Below the pieces are notes generated by a model. That model was not told where the DNA came from and did no database searches. It saw only the letters and a list, made by a program, of their open reading frames with translations. From assembly GCA_023381565.1 (NCBI GenBank), contig JAMCRR010000051.1, positions 1 to 35,031 on the forward strand: 35,031 nt of DNA. The letters run 5' to 3'. Positions 8,143-16,828 of the stretch are shown here, piece by piece. Source of the DNA: Chloroflexota bacterium. GTDB taxonomy: Bacteria > Chloroflexota > Anaerolineae > Anaerolineales > Anaerolineaceae. Position 1 is the stretch's first letter; every line of letters starts with the position of its first letter. The translations under genes were made by a program, and so were the position numbers.

Positions 8143-10077
8143 TCACGGCATCTCCCGGCTCACCGGTCTGGGTGGATCACTCTTTCTGGAGCCGATTGCG
8201 GTAATGGCCAGCAGCACGAGCAGAAACCCCGCGGGCAGATAAGCGCGGTCGAAAGAAACCTGCAGAAAGGCCGCAAAATTACCTTCGGTGGAAGATTCGA
8301 CAATAAACAACCCGATTGGAACTAAAGCTGCTGCCAGCGCGCTGATGATCATCAAAATCAATTTCTCTTTGGGAAACTGTTTGATTCGGAAAACTGAAAG
8401 AACCAGGAGCGCCAGGGAACCTGGCAAGACGACGCCCCATATTACCGGCGACATTCCCTGTTTCACGGCGTAAGCCAAGGACATGGGTAGAGGTGTGAGA
8501 TCGAGATGTCCGGAGAGCGCCTGCTGTAAAAACGCACTCACTGCCCCGCCGATCTGGTCACCACCAATATATCCCGAGGAAAAGACCAGCCAGACACCCG
8601 GAAGGATCATCAACGGTAGCAGCCACAAGAGAGGGACCTTGCCCGACCGGCGCATGACCATTTTAGCAAAAATGATTACGCCGGCCATGATGAACGCAAG
8701 AATAATGCCTTCCGGCCGCGTCCAGGCGGCGAATGCAAATAATATCCCGCTCAGGGTTAGGTCCCCACTGCGCCCAGACCACACCCCTTCGATCGCCCAA
8801 AGAACGCCCAGCACCAGATAAGCCGTGAAGGGGATATTGGCATAACCCAGGGTGGAATGTAAGAAAATGGTCGGGACTGTCAGCAGAAACAATATCCCCG
8901 CCTGTGCCAGCGAGTTACGCACTCCCAGTCGATTCCAGAATGCATAGCACCCCACAAGCAAAGCCGCCAGGGATAGCGGAAAAAGAAGCTTCGACCCGGG
9001 CAGTACGTCCCCGCTGGCCAGTTTGAAGAATGAAATCGACAACGGCAGGTTCATCGGGTAAGCCAGAGCGTGCCCGCCCCAATCCGCCCCCGCCCAAATT
9101 GTCCCCTGATAGGCAATGGCGTAGCCTTTGAGAGCCCAATTGGCGATGTCGTCGTAGCTCGAATAGGTACGCCCAACGGCAATGACGGTCGCCAGGGAGA
9201 ATACGAGCAAAATGCCCCCCAAGATCATTCCCTGCAAGGTGTTTTTTCGATCCCAGCTGATTTTCTCGCGGAGAAGTGTCTCTTTTCCACGGGATCGCCA
9301 GCGGATATAGACCAGCGCAGCCAGGAGCGCGACGGCAGCGATTCCAACACTCCCCAGGCTGATTGGCGCTCCTGCCCAGGAAGCCACGAAAACCACCCAG
9401 GTCAGCGCCCCGGCGCCTAATGGGATCGATAAAGCGAGGGTTTCTAACCAAGATAGCCTGGGGACTACCAGGCGCGCCAGATGCGCACCGATCAGGCTGA
9501 AAACACCCAGCACCAGCAGGTCGATGATGATCGCCACTGGCTGATTTGCTGTGCCGGTATCTGCTGCGGCAATATTCCCAATAGAATCTCCGGCGGGAGC
9601 GTAAATGCCCAGGTAATAGTCTGATTTTCCCGGGAACGGGATCAACTCTTTGGTCGCATCCATGGACCCTGACGGCGGAAATTCACTCGTGACCGGGACG
9701 TAGGCATCTGGTTTTAGGAGGCACGCATAGCACTTACCGCCCAGAGAGTCGCAGCTGCAGGCGACGATCGCACGTGGGTGCAGGTAAAACTGCAGGATGT
9801 TTTGGTGAGAGATCATCCCGGAACGCTCAGGAACGATCACGGTCCGATCTTGTGGGACGATAGAGTCGATGAATTTTATAAAATCAGCTCCGGTGCCACC
9901 CATAAGAAACAAAGCACTGCGGTCCATTGAGCTTAGATTTACATTTCGCCATATTCGGCTTGCCCACAAAAGCGCATAATCTTCAACCACGTACACCGCC
10001 TGATAAAGAGAGACGGCGACAACCAAGAGCGCAAGCCAATCCAAGCGCAGGAACCGTTGTCGAAGAGCAGAGATCAC
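8143..10077 (-). CDS. GT-C-type integral membrane glycosyltransferase-like protein
   Basis: This 644-residue protein has one N-terminal membrane helix, an extracytoplasmic segment of about 140 residues, and then around ten helices. SYDDIANWALKG followed by a YPMNLPLSI stretch and a downstream WTRPEG resembles the polyprenol-phosphate-sugar-dependent GT-C fold (PMT/ArnT group), which would transfer a sugar outside the membrane. Assignment to a precise family is not possible by eye. Unusually, the outer segment holds four cysteines, C107, C109, C116 and C119, spaced CxC-x6-CxxC. The start is GTG at 10077; no in-frame ATG lies near it. It follows the GT39-like gene by 30 bases and is probably co-transcribed. 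Confidence 0.62.
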   Translation of the reverse strand: MISALRQRFLRLDWLALLVVAVSLYQAVYVVEDYALLWASRIWRNVNLSSMDRSALFLMGGTGADFIKFIDSIVPQDRTVIVPERSGMISHQNILQFYLHPRAIVACSCDSLGGKCYACLLKPDAYVPVTSEFPPSGSMDATKELIPFPGKSDYYLGIYAPAGDSIGNIAAADTGTANQPVAIIIDLLVLGVFSLIGAHLARLVVPRLSWLETLALSIPLGAGALTWVVFVASWAGAPISLGSVGIAAVALLAALVYIRWRSRGKETLLREKISWDRKNTLQGMILGGILLVFSLATVIAVGRTYSSYDDIANWALKGYAIAYQGTIWAGADWGGHALAYPMNLPLSISFFKLASGDVLPGSKLLFPLSLAALLVGCYAFWNRLGVRNSLAQAGILFLLTVPTIFLHSTLGYANIPFTAYLVLGVLWAIEGVWSGRSGDLTLSGILFAFAAWTRPEGIILAFIMAGVIIFAKMVMRRSGKVPLLWLLPLMILPGVWLVFSSGYIGGDQIGGAVSAFLQQALSGHLDLTPLPMSLAYAVKQGMSPVIWGVVLPGSLALLVLSVFRIKQFPKEKLILMIISALAAALVPIGLFIVESSTEGNFAAFLQVSFDRAYLPAGFLLVLLAITAIGSRKSDPPRPVSREMP

Positions 10078-10107
10078 ATCTCTAAACCCTACCGGCCGCT
10101 ATGAATG

Positions 10108-11709
10108 TCAGGGAAAAGTGGATGGGTAAAAATAGAGCCCCATTTCTGGACCCAGATAAGCCGTCTGCATACCTTGAGTGAGGTCCTGCAGCCGAGCCTG
10201 CATTTGATCCCCAACCTCTGCCCGCATCTGAGGGAAGAACAACGCAAGGGCTGCGCCCTGCCGGAATGCAGTTTGAATCTCACCGTTCCCATCCCCGAAG
10301 AGCCTCGCCTGAGGGCTACTCTGCCAGTAAATATCCTCCGCCAGGTTCAATGGATACCGGTCGGTATAGAATAGAACCAGATCCGGGTCGTTGGAAATCA
10401 GCAAGGTTCCCGGAGGCAAACTACGCAGCGCGGCAAATGCCTGGCTCTGCCGCCATACCCGGCTGGTAAAGCCAATGCCATCCGTAGTGTAAGGCTGGAT
10501 CAGGACCGCCGTCTTCATCCCATAGAATGCAGCACAGACCAGAACGGCAGCGGTTCCGGCATAGGGTATCCACCTGGAAGCCGGCCAGGCCTGGCGGGTA
10601 AAAGTAAGCGCCCCCACCACGGCGAAAATGGCAGCCGGCAGGGCGGGTGAAAGCATGCGGCCATCCATGGTGGGCTTTAACGACGAAAAGCAGTAGCTCA
10701 CTCCCAGTGAAAGCAGGTAAGAAACGACAAAAAATATCAGCATGAACAGCCAGCGTGCCGCGGGCAGGGTAAATACCGGCTGGCGATCCGATAAAGAGCG
10801 CAGTTTCCAGAATGCCAGAGCGGTGAGGGTTAGGCCGCCAGCAGCGAGCGCCAGCACCCGATCTCCGGGATGCAGCTGCACTGCGCCCAGATCGTAAAAC
10901 GGCACCCACCGGGCGACCGTCTCGAGGACCTTACGCAGATACGGCTCGATACGGGCGATTCCTGCGGCATCGATGCGGAACAGCCGCCCTCCAATGCTGG
11001 AGTTCTGCAGGTTTTCCCAAAGAAGAAAAACGGCGACGGGCAGGCTGCTGAGCAAGCCGTACGCCGCCGCATCCCCAATCCTGCGCTTCCACGGCTGGCT
11101 GCTAAGCAACAGCAGGGACAGCCCGATCGTCATGATGAAAGCCACCCCGATGTAGCGGCTTAAGCAGGCAAAGCTGCTGAACAGGGCCGCCAGCAGCAGG
11201 TAGCCGCGCCGGTTGGAGATCAGATAGTAAGTGCCGAAGATCAAGCCTGCGTAGCCGCAAAATATGAACACCGGCTCGGTCATCATCGAAGTAAAATCAT
11301 TCACGAGGCTGGGCGCCAGCAAGACCAAAATACCCCCGGCCAATGCCCCCCAAAGCGAGCGCGTGAAAACATAAAATGCGCCTGCCAGCCAGAAGATCGT
11401 CAAGCCGAAAAGCAAGATGTCGAGCCATCGAGCAAAATCGACCGGCTCCCATCCCATAAACACGGGCACCGATAAAAGCAGTGGATACAAAGGGGCGTGG
11501 ACCGACAATAACTGAAAACGCCCGCTGGGATAGAAATACCCGAAACCGTTTCCTAAAACGAAGTTACGGGCCGTCGAAACGTAGCCGGCCGAATCGGAAA
11601 AGGCCCAAGGGCCCCAGGGAGTACTCAGCCAGATCAGGACGCATCCTCCCAGGCTCAGGAGGGCGATCATGCCCACCGCCAACCCTTCGATGTGCCTGAT
11701 TTTCCCCAT
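10108..11709 (-). CDS. GT39 (PMT_2)-like membrane glycosyltransferase
   Basis: This is a 533-residue polytopic protein with the layout of the PMT_2 group: one N-terminal helix, then FSDSAGYVSTARNF with the family's early acidic residue, HAPLYPLLLSVP at the start of helix 2, MTEPVFIF corresponding to the usual SEPLF motif, and LSRYIGVAF, followed by further helices and a C-terminal extracytoplasmic domain of about 130 residues. Members move sugars from lipid-linked donors onto lipids or proteins on the outer face of the membrane. The ATG is at 11709. It shares a strand with the second GT-C protein, the SelA-like enzyme and the sulfatase-fold protein. Donor and acceptor are unknown. Confidence 0.72.
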   Translation of the reverse strand: MGKIRHIEGLAVGMIALLSLGGCVLIWLSTPWGPWAFSDSAGYVSTARNFVLGNGFGYFYPSGRFQLLSVHAPLYPLLLSVPVFMGWEPVDFARWLDILLFGLTIFWLAGAFYVFTRSLWGALAGGILVLLAPSLVNDFTSMMTEPVFIFCGYAGLIFGTYYLISNRRGYLLLAALFSSFACLSRYIGVAFIMTIGLSLLLLSSQPWKRRIGDAAAYGLLSSLPVAVFLLWENLQNSSIGGRLFRIDAAGIARIEPYLRKVLETVARWVPFYDLGAVQLHPGDRVLALAAGGLTLTALAFWKLRSLSDRQPVFTLPAARWLFMLIFFVVSYLLSLGVSYCFSSLKPTMDGRMLSPALPAAIFAVVGALTFTRQAWPASRWIPYAGTAAVLVCAAFYGMKTAVLIQPYTTDGIGFTSRVWRQSQAFAALRSLPPGTLLISNDPDLVLFYTDRYPLNLAEDIYWQSSPQARLFGDGNGEIQTAFRQGAALALFFPQMRAEVGDQMQARLQDLTQGMQTAYLGPEMGLYFYPSTFP

Positions 11710-11763
11710 ACCCTCAGCTATTTACCAGATGTACCAGAGAACAGGAAAGACCGAACTTAATCC

Positions 11764-11772
11764 ATTATAGCA
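11764..11772 (-). promoter_or_regulatory. Extended -10 promoter for the GT39-like gene
   Basis: On the minus strand this reads TGCTATAAT, a consensus extended -10. Transcription would start about 45 bases before the ATG at 11709. No good -35 lies at 16-18 bases, which is acceptable for an extended -10 site. It would give the two glycosyltransferase genes their own promoter in the 89-base gap after the SelA-like gene. Confidence 0.5.
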
Positions 11773-11798
11773 TTACCTTAATTTCCCCCCTCGCAACT

Positions 11799-12938
11799 TC
11801 ACCCTCGCTTTCCGGTCAATTCTTCCCTTACCCGGCGAGCCACCACACATTCCTCCCCTTCCTTCAGGGTGTGCGGGTGGATGCGGATCTCAGGCTCGGG
11901 GAAGTTGCTCAGGTCGTAAGCTTCTGGGGCGATGAGCTGAACGATGATCCTCGGCTCTCCGGCAAGCAGCCTCTGCTGCAATTCAGTATAGCTCAACCCT
12001 AACGCCCGAGCATCCCAGGTAAGCGCGGCATGCGGGATGCGCTGCCCAACTCCTCCCGGCAGCCCACGCCGGACACTTACCCCCGGAATCGATGAGAGTG
12101 CCTCGACGATAGTACCCACGCGCTGCTCCCAATCCCGCATCTCAGCGGCGTGGTCTTTCTCCAGGTAAAGCTCCACCGCCCTGACCAGCCCGGCAATTTC
12201 CTCTTTTCCGGCTTTCATCGACCGCCCAATGCTCATGTTCGGGCTGTCGTTCGCCCGGCAAGCTTCGATCAAGTCTTTGCGCCCCAAAATCAGCCCGCTG
12301 GATTGGGGACCGCGCAGCATTTTGCCCCCGCTGAACGCGACCAGGTCGGCGCCCTGCCGGATGAAACGGGTCAGGTTATCAGCCGGGGGAAGCTCGGCCG
12401 CCGCATCGACAATTACCGGAACCCCCGCCTGATGGGCAATCTCGGCCACCTGCGGCAACGGCAGCGCTGCGCCCGTGCAGAACCAGGCGGAGGTATAGTA
12501 AACCCCTGCTGTATCCGCTCCAATCGCCTGCGCTAATTTCTCGGGTCTGGCTTCGACCTCGACAAACTGGCCGCCGGCCACCCTCACCGCCTGGTCGAAC
12601 TGGTTGCGGTGGGCTTTCTGCACCACGAAGAAGCGCCGCATCCCGGCGCTGTCGGGCAAGCGCCGTATGCGCTCGAGGTCGCTCCCGGCCATACAAGCGG
12701 CGGCCATCAGGGCGATGCCGGCAGAGGCGCAGCCGCAAATGTGGGCGGCTTCCACCCCCAGCATACCCGCCAGATACCGCCCGGCTTCAGCGTGCAGCTC
12801 CCGAATAGGGACAAACGACTGCGCCGCCTCGGCCATTGCGGCGAGCACCTCGGGCGACATCAGCGACCCGCCGTAATCCGTCAACGTGCCGGCGGCATTG
12901 ATCGCCGGAGTCACGCCCAACCGAGAATACAGGTCCAT
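11799..12938 (-). CDS. SelA/DgaE-like PLP-dependent enzyme
   Basis: This is a 379-residue fold-type I PLP enzyme of the SelA-like group, which includes L-seryl-tRNA(Sec) selenium transferase and D-glucosaminate-6-phosphate ammonia-lyase (DgaE). The cofactor lysine is K206 in AFSGGKMLRGPQSSG; the preceding VIVDAAAELPP supplies the PLP-ring aspartate D178. The GGK motif with GLILGRKDLI and MKAGKEEI further on matches DgaE-like proteins better than true SelA, and nothing else here suggests selenocysteine use. The open frame can begin at a TTG (12944), but the ATG at 12938 has AAGG 8 bases upstream and is preferred. It starts 11 bases after the sulfatase-fold gene, so they form an operon. The substrate is probably an amino sugar or amino acid; that is inference. 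Confidence 0.78.
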   Translation of the reverse strand: MDLYSRLGVTPAINAAGTLTDYGGSLMSPEVLAAMAEAAQSFVPIRELHAEAGRYLAGMLGVEAAHICGCASAGIALMAAACMAGSDLERIRRLPDSAGMRRFFVVQKAHRNQFDQAVRVAGGQFVEVEARPEKLAQAIGADTAGVYYTSAWFCTGAALPLPQVAEIAHQAGVPVIVDAAAELPPADNLTRFIRQGADLVAFSGGKMLRGPQSSGLILGRKDLIEACRANDSPNMSIGRSMKAGKEEIAGLVRAVELYLEKDHAAEMRDWEQRVGTIVEALSSIPGVSVRRGLPGGVGQRIPHAALTWDARALGLSYTELQQRLLAGEPRIIVQLIAPEAYDLSNFPEPEIRIHPHTLKEGEECVVARRVREELTGKRG

Positions 12939-12949
12939 GCTCAATGCCT

Positions 12950-14563
12950 TTATGGATTCACGCAGGTTTGGGGAACGATCTGGAAGCCGTTGGTAAAGCC
13001 CTGATCGATAAAGATGGATTGGTCCTGCAGCAGCGGAAAATCCATGTGGAAGTATTCGTCGAAGATCAGCCTGAAGGTGTTGACCGGAGTGATCTTCGGG
13101 TAGAGCTTCTCTTTTCCGTTCTGAGGCAGGTAATAGGCATTCAAGATCCGGAAGGCGTCCTTACCTTTCCAGGGCAGCCCAAAGCCGTGGTCGCCCTGCA
13201 GAATGATGATCGGCGGGGTCCTAGATTGCGCCAGGATGTCTTTGACGATGGTCAGGATGCGCTGGTTGGCATAAGCGATTGAGTCGGCGTAGGCAGCTTT
13301 GCTTTCCGGCGCTTCGGCGCGCAAGCCGCCTGTAGCAGTGAAGGTGAAAGGTTTATGGGTCACCATCAGGTGGGCATAAAGGAATTTCTTGCCGGGTTCC
13401 TGCGCCACAGCTTCCAACTTGTCGAGCTGGTACTGGTTCTGCTGGTAAGTCAGATAAAATGCGCTCGAATTCTGGCCAACCCCGGGATCAATATACTGGA
13501 AGACCGCCTGGCTGATGCCCTTCAACGGCTCAGGCAGCAGGGCAGTCCCGGTGCTGGCGGCATATACCAGGGTGGTTTTATAGAAGAGGTCCAGGAAATT
13601 CAAGACTTCGATCTTTTCCTGCCAGCCCTGTGAAGCTTGATAATCATAAACGATATCGGAATTGGGAAAGTCAATGAAGTAGTAAGAATTCTTCAAGGTG
13701 ATGATCTGGTAGCCCAGGTCTTTGAACTGGTGCATCACCTGGTTGTCCATCACCAGGGGCACCAGGCTGGATGAGTAACCCGCCAGGTCTTTTTTCGCAC
13801 CAGAATAGGGGAACCCCAAACCATCGAGGTAGTTCATATTCAAAGTAGCAGTGACCGAGAAAATGGTGTTGTTATAGTTGCTTTGGGTGCAGTCGGGTAC
13901 CACAAATCCCAGCGCTTCCAGCTGCGAGATAAACGCCTGGTTATCTACATGGATATCTTGCGCCATCAGGTCCTGTCGATCGTAGCCATCCAAGACGATG
14001 TAGTACACGTCGGGGGCATTCTCATCCAGCGCTTGGACGGGCGACGTTATCTGGTTGGCATGGACGGCTGCAGAAGCGCGCCCCGCCTGCATGCTGTGCG
14101 AAATCCAAACATAGGTTAGCTGCGAGATCGTCAGCAGCAGCAGCACCCCACCGACCAAATTGAGGCCGCGGGTGAACCGCTGGAAATCCGTGTGGGTGCG
14201 CAGGATCCACACCATCCCGCCGGCGAAAAGCACAGCCCATAACAGAAGGAGGAAAAGCTGGCGGCCCACGACCACCCCAAACAGGGTCCGGTTGGCTATA
14301 AAATTATAAAAGTGTCCATAGGTAAAAAACAGCACCAGGAACAACGCAGCGACCGCGGCGGCTTTACCCGGCTGGCGCAGCAGCAGCCAGGATGCCCCCC
14401 ACACAACTGCAGTGAGGGCAAGCACAAACGCCAGCGGCCGCAAAATGACGAAGGGCTGAACCTGGGTATAGTTCGCCAGCCAGAGGAATAAAACTGAATA
14501 GATGCCGGGGAACAGCGGAAAAATGGGCAGTTGGATCAGAGATCGAAATCTAGATTTCAACAT
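12950..14563 (-). CDS. AlkP-superfamily (sulfatase/LtaS-like) membrane protein
   Basis: This is a 537-residue protein with about five N-terminal membrane helices (residues 10-155) and an extracytoplasmic alkaline-phosphatase-fold domain. The metal-site motif YYIVLDGYDR (D192) opens the domain; NNTIFSVTATLNM fits the position of the nucleophilic Ser/Thr; LQGDHGFG (DHG at 458-460) supplies late metal ligands. The overall plan matches sulfatase-like phosphoglycerol or phosphoethanolamine transferases that decorate envelope polymers. An upstream start at 14683 would overlap the WYL gene and precede a TACAAT -10 at 14612-14617, so I prefer the ATG at 14563, which has AGGA just before it (tight spacing). 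It is the first gene of the envelope operon. Confidence 0.78.
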   Translation of the reverse strand: MLKSRFRSLIQLPIFPLFPGIYSVLFLWLANYTQVQPFVILRPLAFVLALTAVVWGASWLLLRQPGKAAAVAALFLVLFFTYGHFYNFIANRTLFGVVVGRQLFLLLLWAVLFAGGMVWILRTHTDFQRFTRGLNLVGGVLLLLTISQLTYVWISHSMQAGRASAAVHANQITSPVQALDENAPDVYYIVLDGYDRQDLMAQDIHVDNQAFISQLEALGFVVPDCTQSNYNNTIFSVTATLNMNYLDGLGFPYSGAKKDLAGYSSSLVPLVMDNQVMHQFKDLGYQIITLKNSYYFIDFPNSDIVYDYQASQGWQEKIEVLNFLDLFYKTTLVYAASTGTALLPEPLKGISQAVFQYIDPGVGQNSSAFYLTYQQNQYQLDKLEAVAQEPGKKFLYAHLMVTHKPFTFTATGGLRAEAPESKAAYADSIAYANQRILTIVKDILAQSRTPPIIILQGDHGFGLPWKGKDAFRILNAYYLPQNGKEKLYPKITPVNTFRLIFDEYFHMDFPLLQDQSIFIDQGFTNGFQIVPQTCVNP

Positions 14564-14611
14564 ATCCTGAAGAATAATCAGCAAGCTGTGGGAGAGTGGT
14601 TCCCGCAGGCA

Positions 14612-14617
14612 ATTGTA
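14612..14617 (-). promoter_or_regulatory. -10 element (TACAAT) before the sulfatase-fold gene
   Basis: The minus strand reads TACAAT here, preceded by TGTGC; transcription would start near 14605, some 40 bases before the ATG at 14563. The -35 region is weak. Its position argues against the longer start at 14683. Confidence 0.4.
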
Positions 14618-14648
14618 GCACAGAGTAATTTGAGTTCCCAGGGTTATA

Positions 14649-15599
14649 TTACGATCCTGCCGCCCGGCTGGCTCGCCCGGCAATTTGGCGCAGTTGAGAG
14701 CGCAGCTCGTCGTTCTGCACTACGCGCACCTGAAAATCACAGCTCACCAGTGCATGGGCAACCCATTCCAGTTGGATAGCAGGACGCCTGAAGATCACCC
14801 CTTGGGCAGAATCCTCCAGCCGTCCCAGGTAAACCGGTAGCGATTGGCGTGCATGTTCGAGCGAGGTATCTAAGATCACCTCGATCTCGTCGATCCCCGG
14901 CATGAGAGTCAGCGATTGGAGCACCTGCCCGAGGGTATCGAAGTTCTCCGGCCTGGAGAAGGTTTGCCCTCGGGGCTCAATTTCCAGGATGCGATCCAGG
15001 CGGAAGGTGCGCAAGTCCTGGCGCAGGTGGCAGAAACCTACGGTGTACCAGTAGCCGTCATTGAATACCACGCCATAGGGATCAAAATCGCGGCCTGTCT
15101 CCGTCCCATCCCAGGCTCGGTAGCGCAGGAAGACTCGCTGCCCTTGTTCAGCTGCCAGGCTCAAAGGGGTGACGAAGTCGACCGGCAATTGGAATGGGGG
15201 CACATCGACGCGAAACCGGAGGGCTTTCTGAAGTGCACGGACCTGCTGTAAGAGCTTATCAGGCATCACCCGCTCAGTTTTCGCCAGGGCGCCTTCCACC
15301 GCAGAGGCGTCTACCGGGAAGCGGAACTCGCGCATTGCCAGGAGTCCCAGGGTAAGGGCGATTGCCTCCCCATCCGTAAACATCAAGGGCGGCACCTTAT
15401 ACCCCCGCTCCAGCCGGTAGCCGCCATACGGTCCTCGCTCCGCTTCTACGGGGATGCCCATATCCTGGAGCATGACCATATACCGCCGCACGGTGCGCAG
15501 GTCAACTTCCAACCTCCTGGCAATCTCGTTCCCACTGATCTGCGGGCGAGCTTGCAGCAGCTCGAGCACAGTAAGCAAACGGGTGGTGGGTGAATACAT
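14649..15599 (-). CDS. HTH/WYL-domain transcriptional regulator (YafY type)
   Basis: This is a 316-residue cytoplasmic regulator. The N-terminal winged helix-turn-helix (about 5-60) has the DeoR/HTH_11 pattern ISGNEIARRLEVDLRTVRRYM, followed by the characteristic YGGYRLERGYKVPPLMFT linker. The WYL domain (about 130-210) includes FLRYRAWDGTE, DPYGVVFNDGYWYTVGFCH and FRLDRI; a C-terminal WCX-like extension follows. WYL domains bind ligands or nucleic acid in many regulators. The ATG at 15599 has AAGGA at good spacing, so I reject the TTG at 15626. It is divergent from the epoxide hydrolase, which it probably controls. Being beside an envelope operon on the same strand may be coincidental. Confidence 0.88.
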   Translation of the reverse strand: MYSPTTRLLTVLELLQARPQISGNEIARRLEVDLRTVRRYMVMLQDMGIPVEAERGPYGGYRLERGYKVPPLMFTDGEAIALTLGLLAMREFRFPVDASAVEGALAKTERVMPDKLLQQVRALQKALRFRVDVPPFQLPVDFVTPLSLAAEQGQRVFLRYRAWDGTETGRDFDPYGVVFNDGYWYTVGFCHLRQDLRTFRLDRILEIEPRGQTFSRPENFDTLGQVLQSLTLMPGIDEIEVILDTSLEHARQSLPVYLGRLEDSAQGVIFRRPAIQLEWVAHALVSCDFQVRVVQNDELRSQLRQIAGRASRAAGS

Positions 15600-15680
15600 A
15601 CCTGAAATCCTTTTATATAGGACCAATTCTACCCTAATTGCTTTTTATAATGGGATCAAATATAGAGGAGGTTTTGTAAA
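15600..15680. promoter_or_regulatory. Divergent WYL / epoxide hydrolase control region
   Basis: This is the 81-base gap between divergent starts. It holds CAATT-N7-AATTG (15624-15640), a perfect dyad with 5-bp arms suited to a dimeric regulator, and a consensus TATAAT (15646-15651) on the plus strand 30 bases before the epoxide hydrolase ATG. The matching -35 position (15623-15628) falls within the dyad and is poor, so an activator or operator role for the WYL protein is plausible. Confidence 0.5.
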
Positions 15681-16826
15681 ATGGATATTCAACCGTTCGC
15701 GATCCAGATACCACAGGCTACGCTCGATGACCTGCAAACGCGTCTCGCGATGACCCGGTGGCCGGACCAGTTGGAGGGTTTTGCCTGGGAATTTGGCGCC
15801 AATCTTGGTTATATGAAAACGCTAATCGATTATTGGCAAAATCAATACAACTGGCGAGCTGAAGAAGCCAAGCTTAACCAATTCCCCCAATATCTGGCCG
15901 ATATCCAAGGCCAACGCATCCATTTCATCCATGCGCGCGGTAAAGGACCTGACCCCATGCCAATCATTCTCACCCATGGCTGGCCAAGTTCTTTTTTCGA
16001 AATGCTTAAGCTGGTCCCCTTGCTGACAGACCCCAACAGCTCAGGCGGAGATCCGGAAGACTCCTTTGACGTGGTTATCCCTTCAATGCCGGGATATGGC
16101 TTTTCCAGCCATCCCCGCGAAAGGGGCGGTATGTCAGGCTGCCTCGCAGCCGGGATGTGGGCAAAGCTGATGACCGACGGCCTTGGCTATAAACGCTTTG
16201 CCGCCGCCGGAAGTGATTTCGGCGCAATCATTACGCAATATCTGACGCAGGATTATCCCAATCTGCTCACCGGCATATACCTTACTTATATTGGTTTTTA
16301 TCCCATGGTTCCGGACCAATCTGAATTATCTGAGGCTGAGAAGCGCTACCTGGGGGCTCAACAAGTATGGACTTTTCGCGAGGGAGCTTATTTCATGATC
16401 CAATCCACCAAGCCGCAGACGTTATCCTATGCCCTGACCGATTCACCTGTGGGGTTGGCTGCCTGGATCACCGAAAAATTCCATTCCTGGACGGATTCTG
16501 ATGGCGATCTCGATCAGCACATCTCAAAAGACGAGCTCCTCACCAATATCATGATATATTGGCTGACCCAAACCATCGGTTCATCGATCCGGTCGTATGT
16601 AGATCAAACCCCGGGGAAAATGGAACCACTGCCTCCAATACCGGCCGCGTTTGCCTCTTTCCCAAAAGATATCCTCCCGCCCCCGCGCGAGTGGGTGGCA
16701 CGACGTGTCAATCTCCGCCACTGGACAGTCATGCCGAGAGGAGGTCATTTTGCCGCTTTAGAAGAGCCTCAATTGATGGCTGAAGATATGCGTAAGTTTT
16801 TTCGCCAAATGCGCGAGGAGCGATAA
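15681..16826 (+). CDS. Epoxide hydrolase (EPHX1/microsomal type)
   Basis: This is a 381-residue alpha/beta hydrolase with the N-terminal epoxide-hydrolase domain (EHN), seen in TLDDLQTRLAMTRWPDQ and EFGANLGYMKTLIDYW. The oxyanion motif HGWP is at 99-102. The nucleophilic aspartate is D179 in AGSDFG, where most relatives have GGDWG; the catalytic histidine is H356 in PRGGHFAALEEP. The reaction is hydrolysis of an epoxide to a diol through an ester intermediate. GAGGAGG precedes the ATG. It overlaps nothing; the winged-helix gene begins 2 bases after its stop, so the pair is an operon. The substrate is unknown; both detoxification and catabolism are possible. Confidence 0.92.
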   Translation: MDIQPFAIQIPQATLDDLQTRLAMTRWPDQLEGFAWEFGANLGYMKTLIDYWQNQYNWRAEEAKLNQFPQYLADIQGQRIHFIHARGKGPDPMPIILTHGWPSSFFEMLKLVPLLTDPNSSGGDPEDSFDVVIPSMPGYGFSSHPRERGGMSGCLAAGMWAKLMTDGLGYKRFAAAGSDFGAIITQYLTQDYPNLLTGIYLTYIGFYPMVPDQSELSEAEKRYLGAQQVWTFREGAYFMIQSTKPQTLSYALTDSPVGLAAWITEKFHSWTDSDGDLDQHISKDELLTNIMIYWLTQTIGSSIRSYVDQTPGKMEPLPPIPAAFASFPKDILPPPREWVARRVNLRHWTVMPRGGHFAALEEPQLMAEDMRKFFRQMREER

Positions 16827-16828
16827 AC

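Noticed and set aside
11799..12938. True selenocysteine synthase (SelA)
   Set aside because: The lysine motif fits DgaE-like proteins better, and no selB, selC or in-frame UGA selenoprotein was seen nearby.
14564..14683. N-terminal extension of the sulfatase-fold gene
   Set aside because: It overlaps the WYL gene and lies before the TACAAT element; membrane topology begins cleanly at the ATG at 14563.
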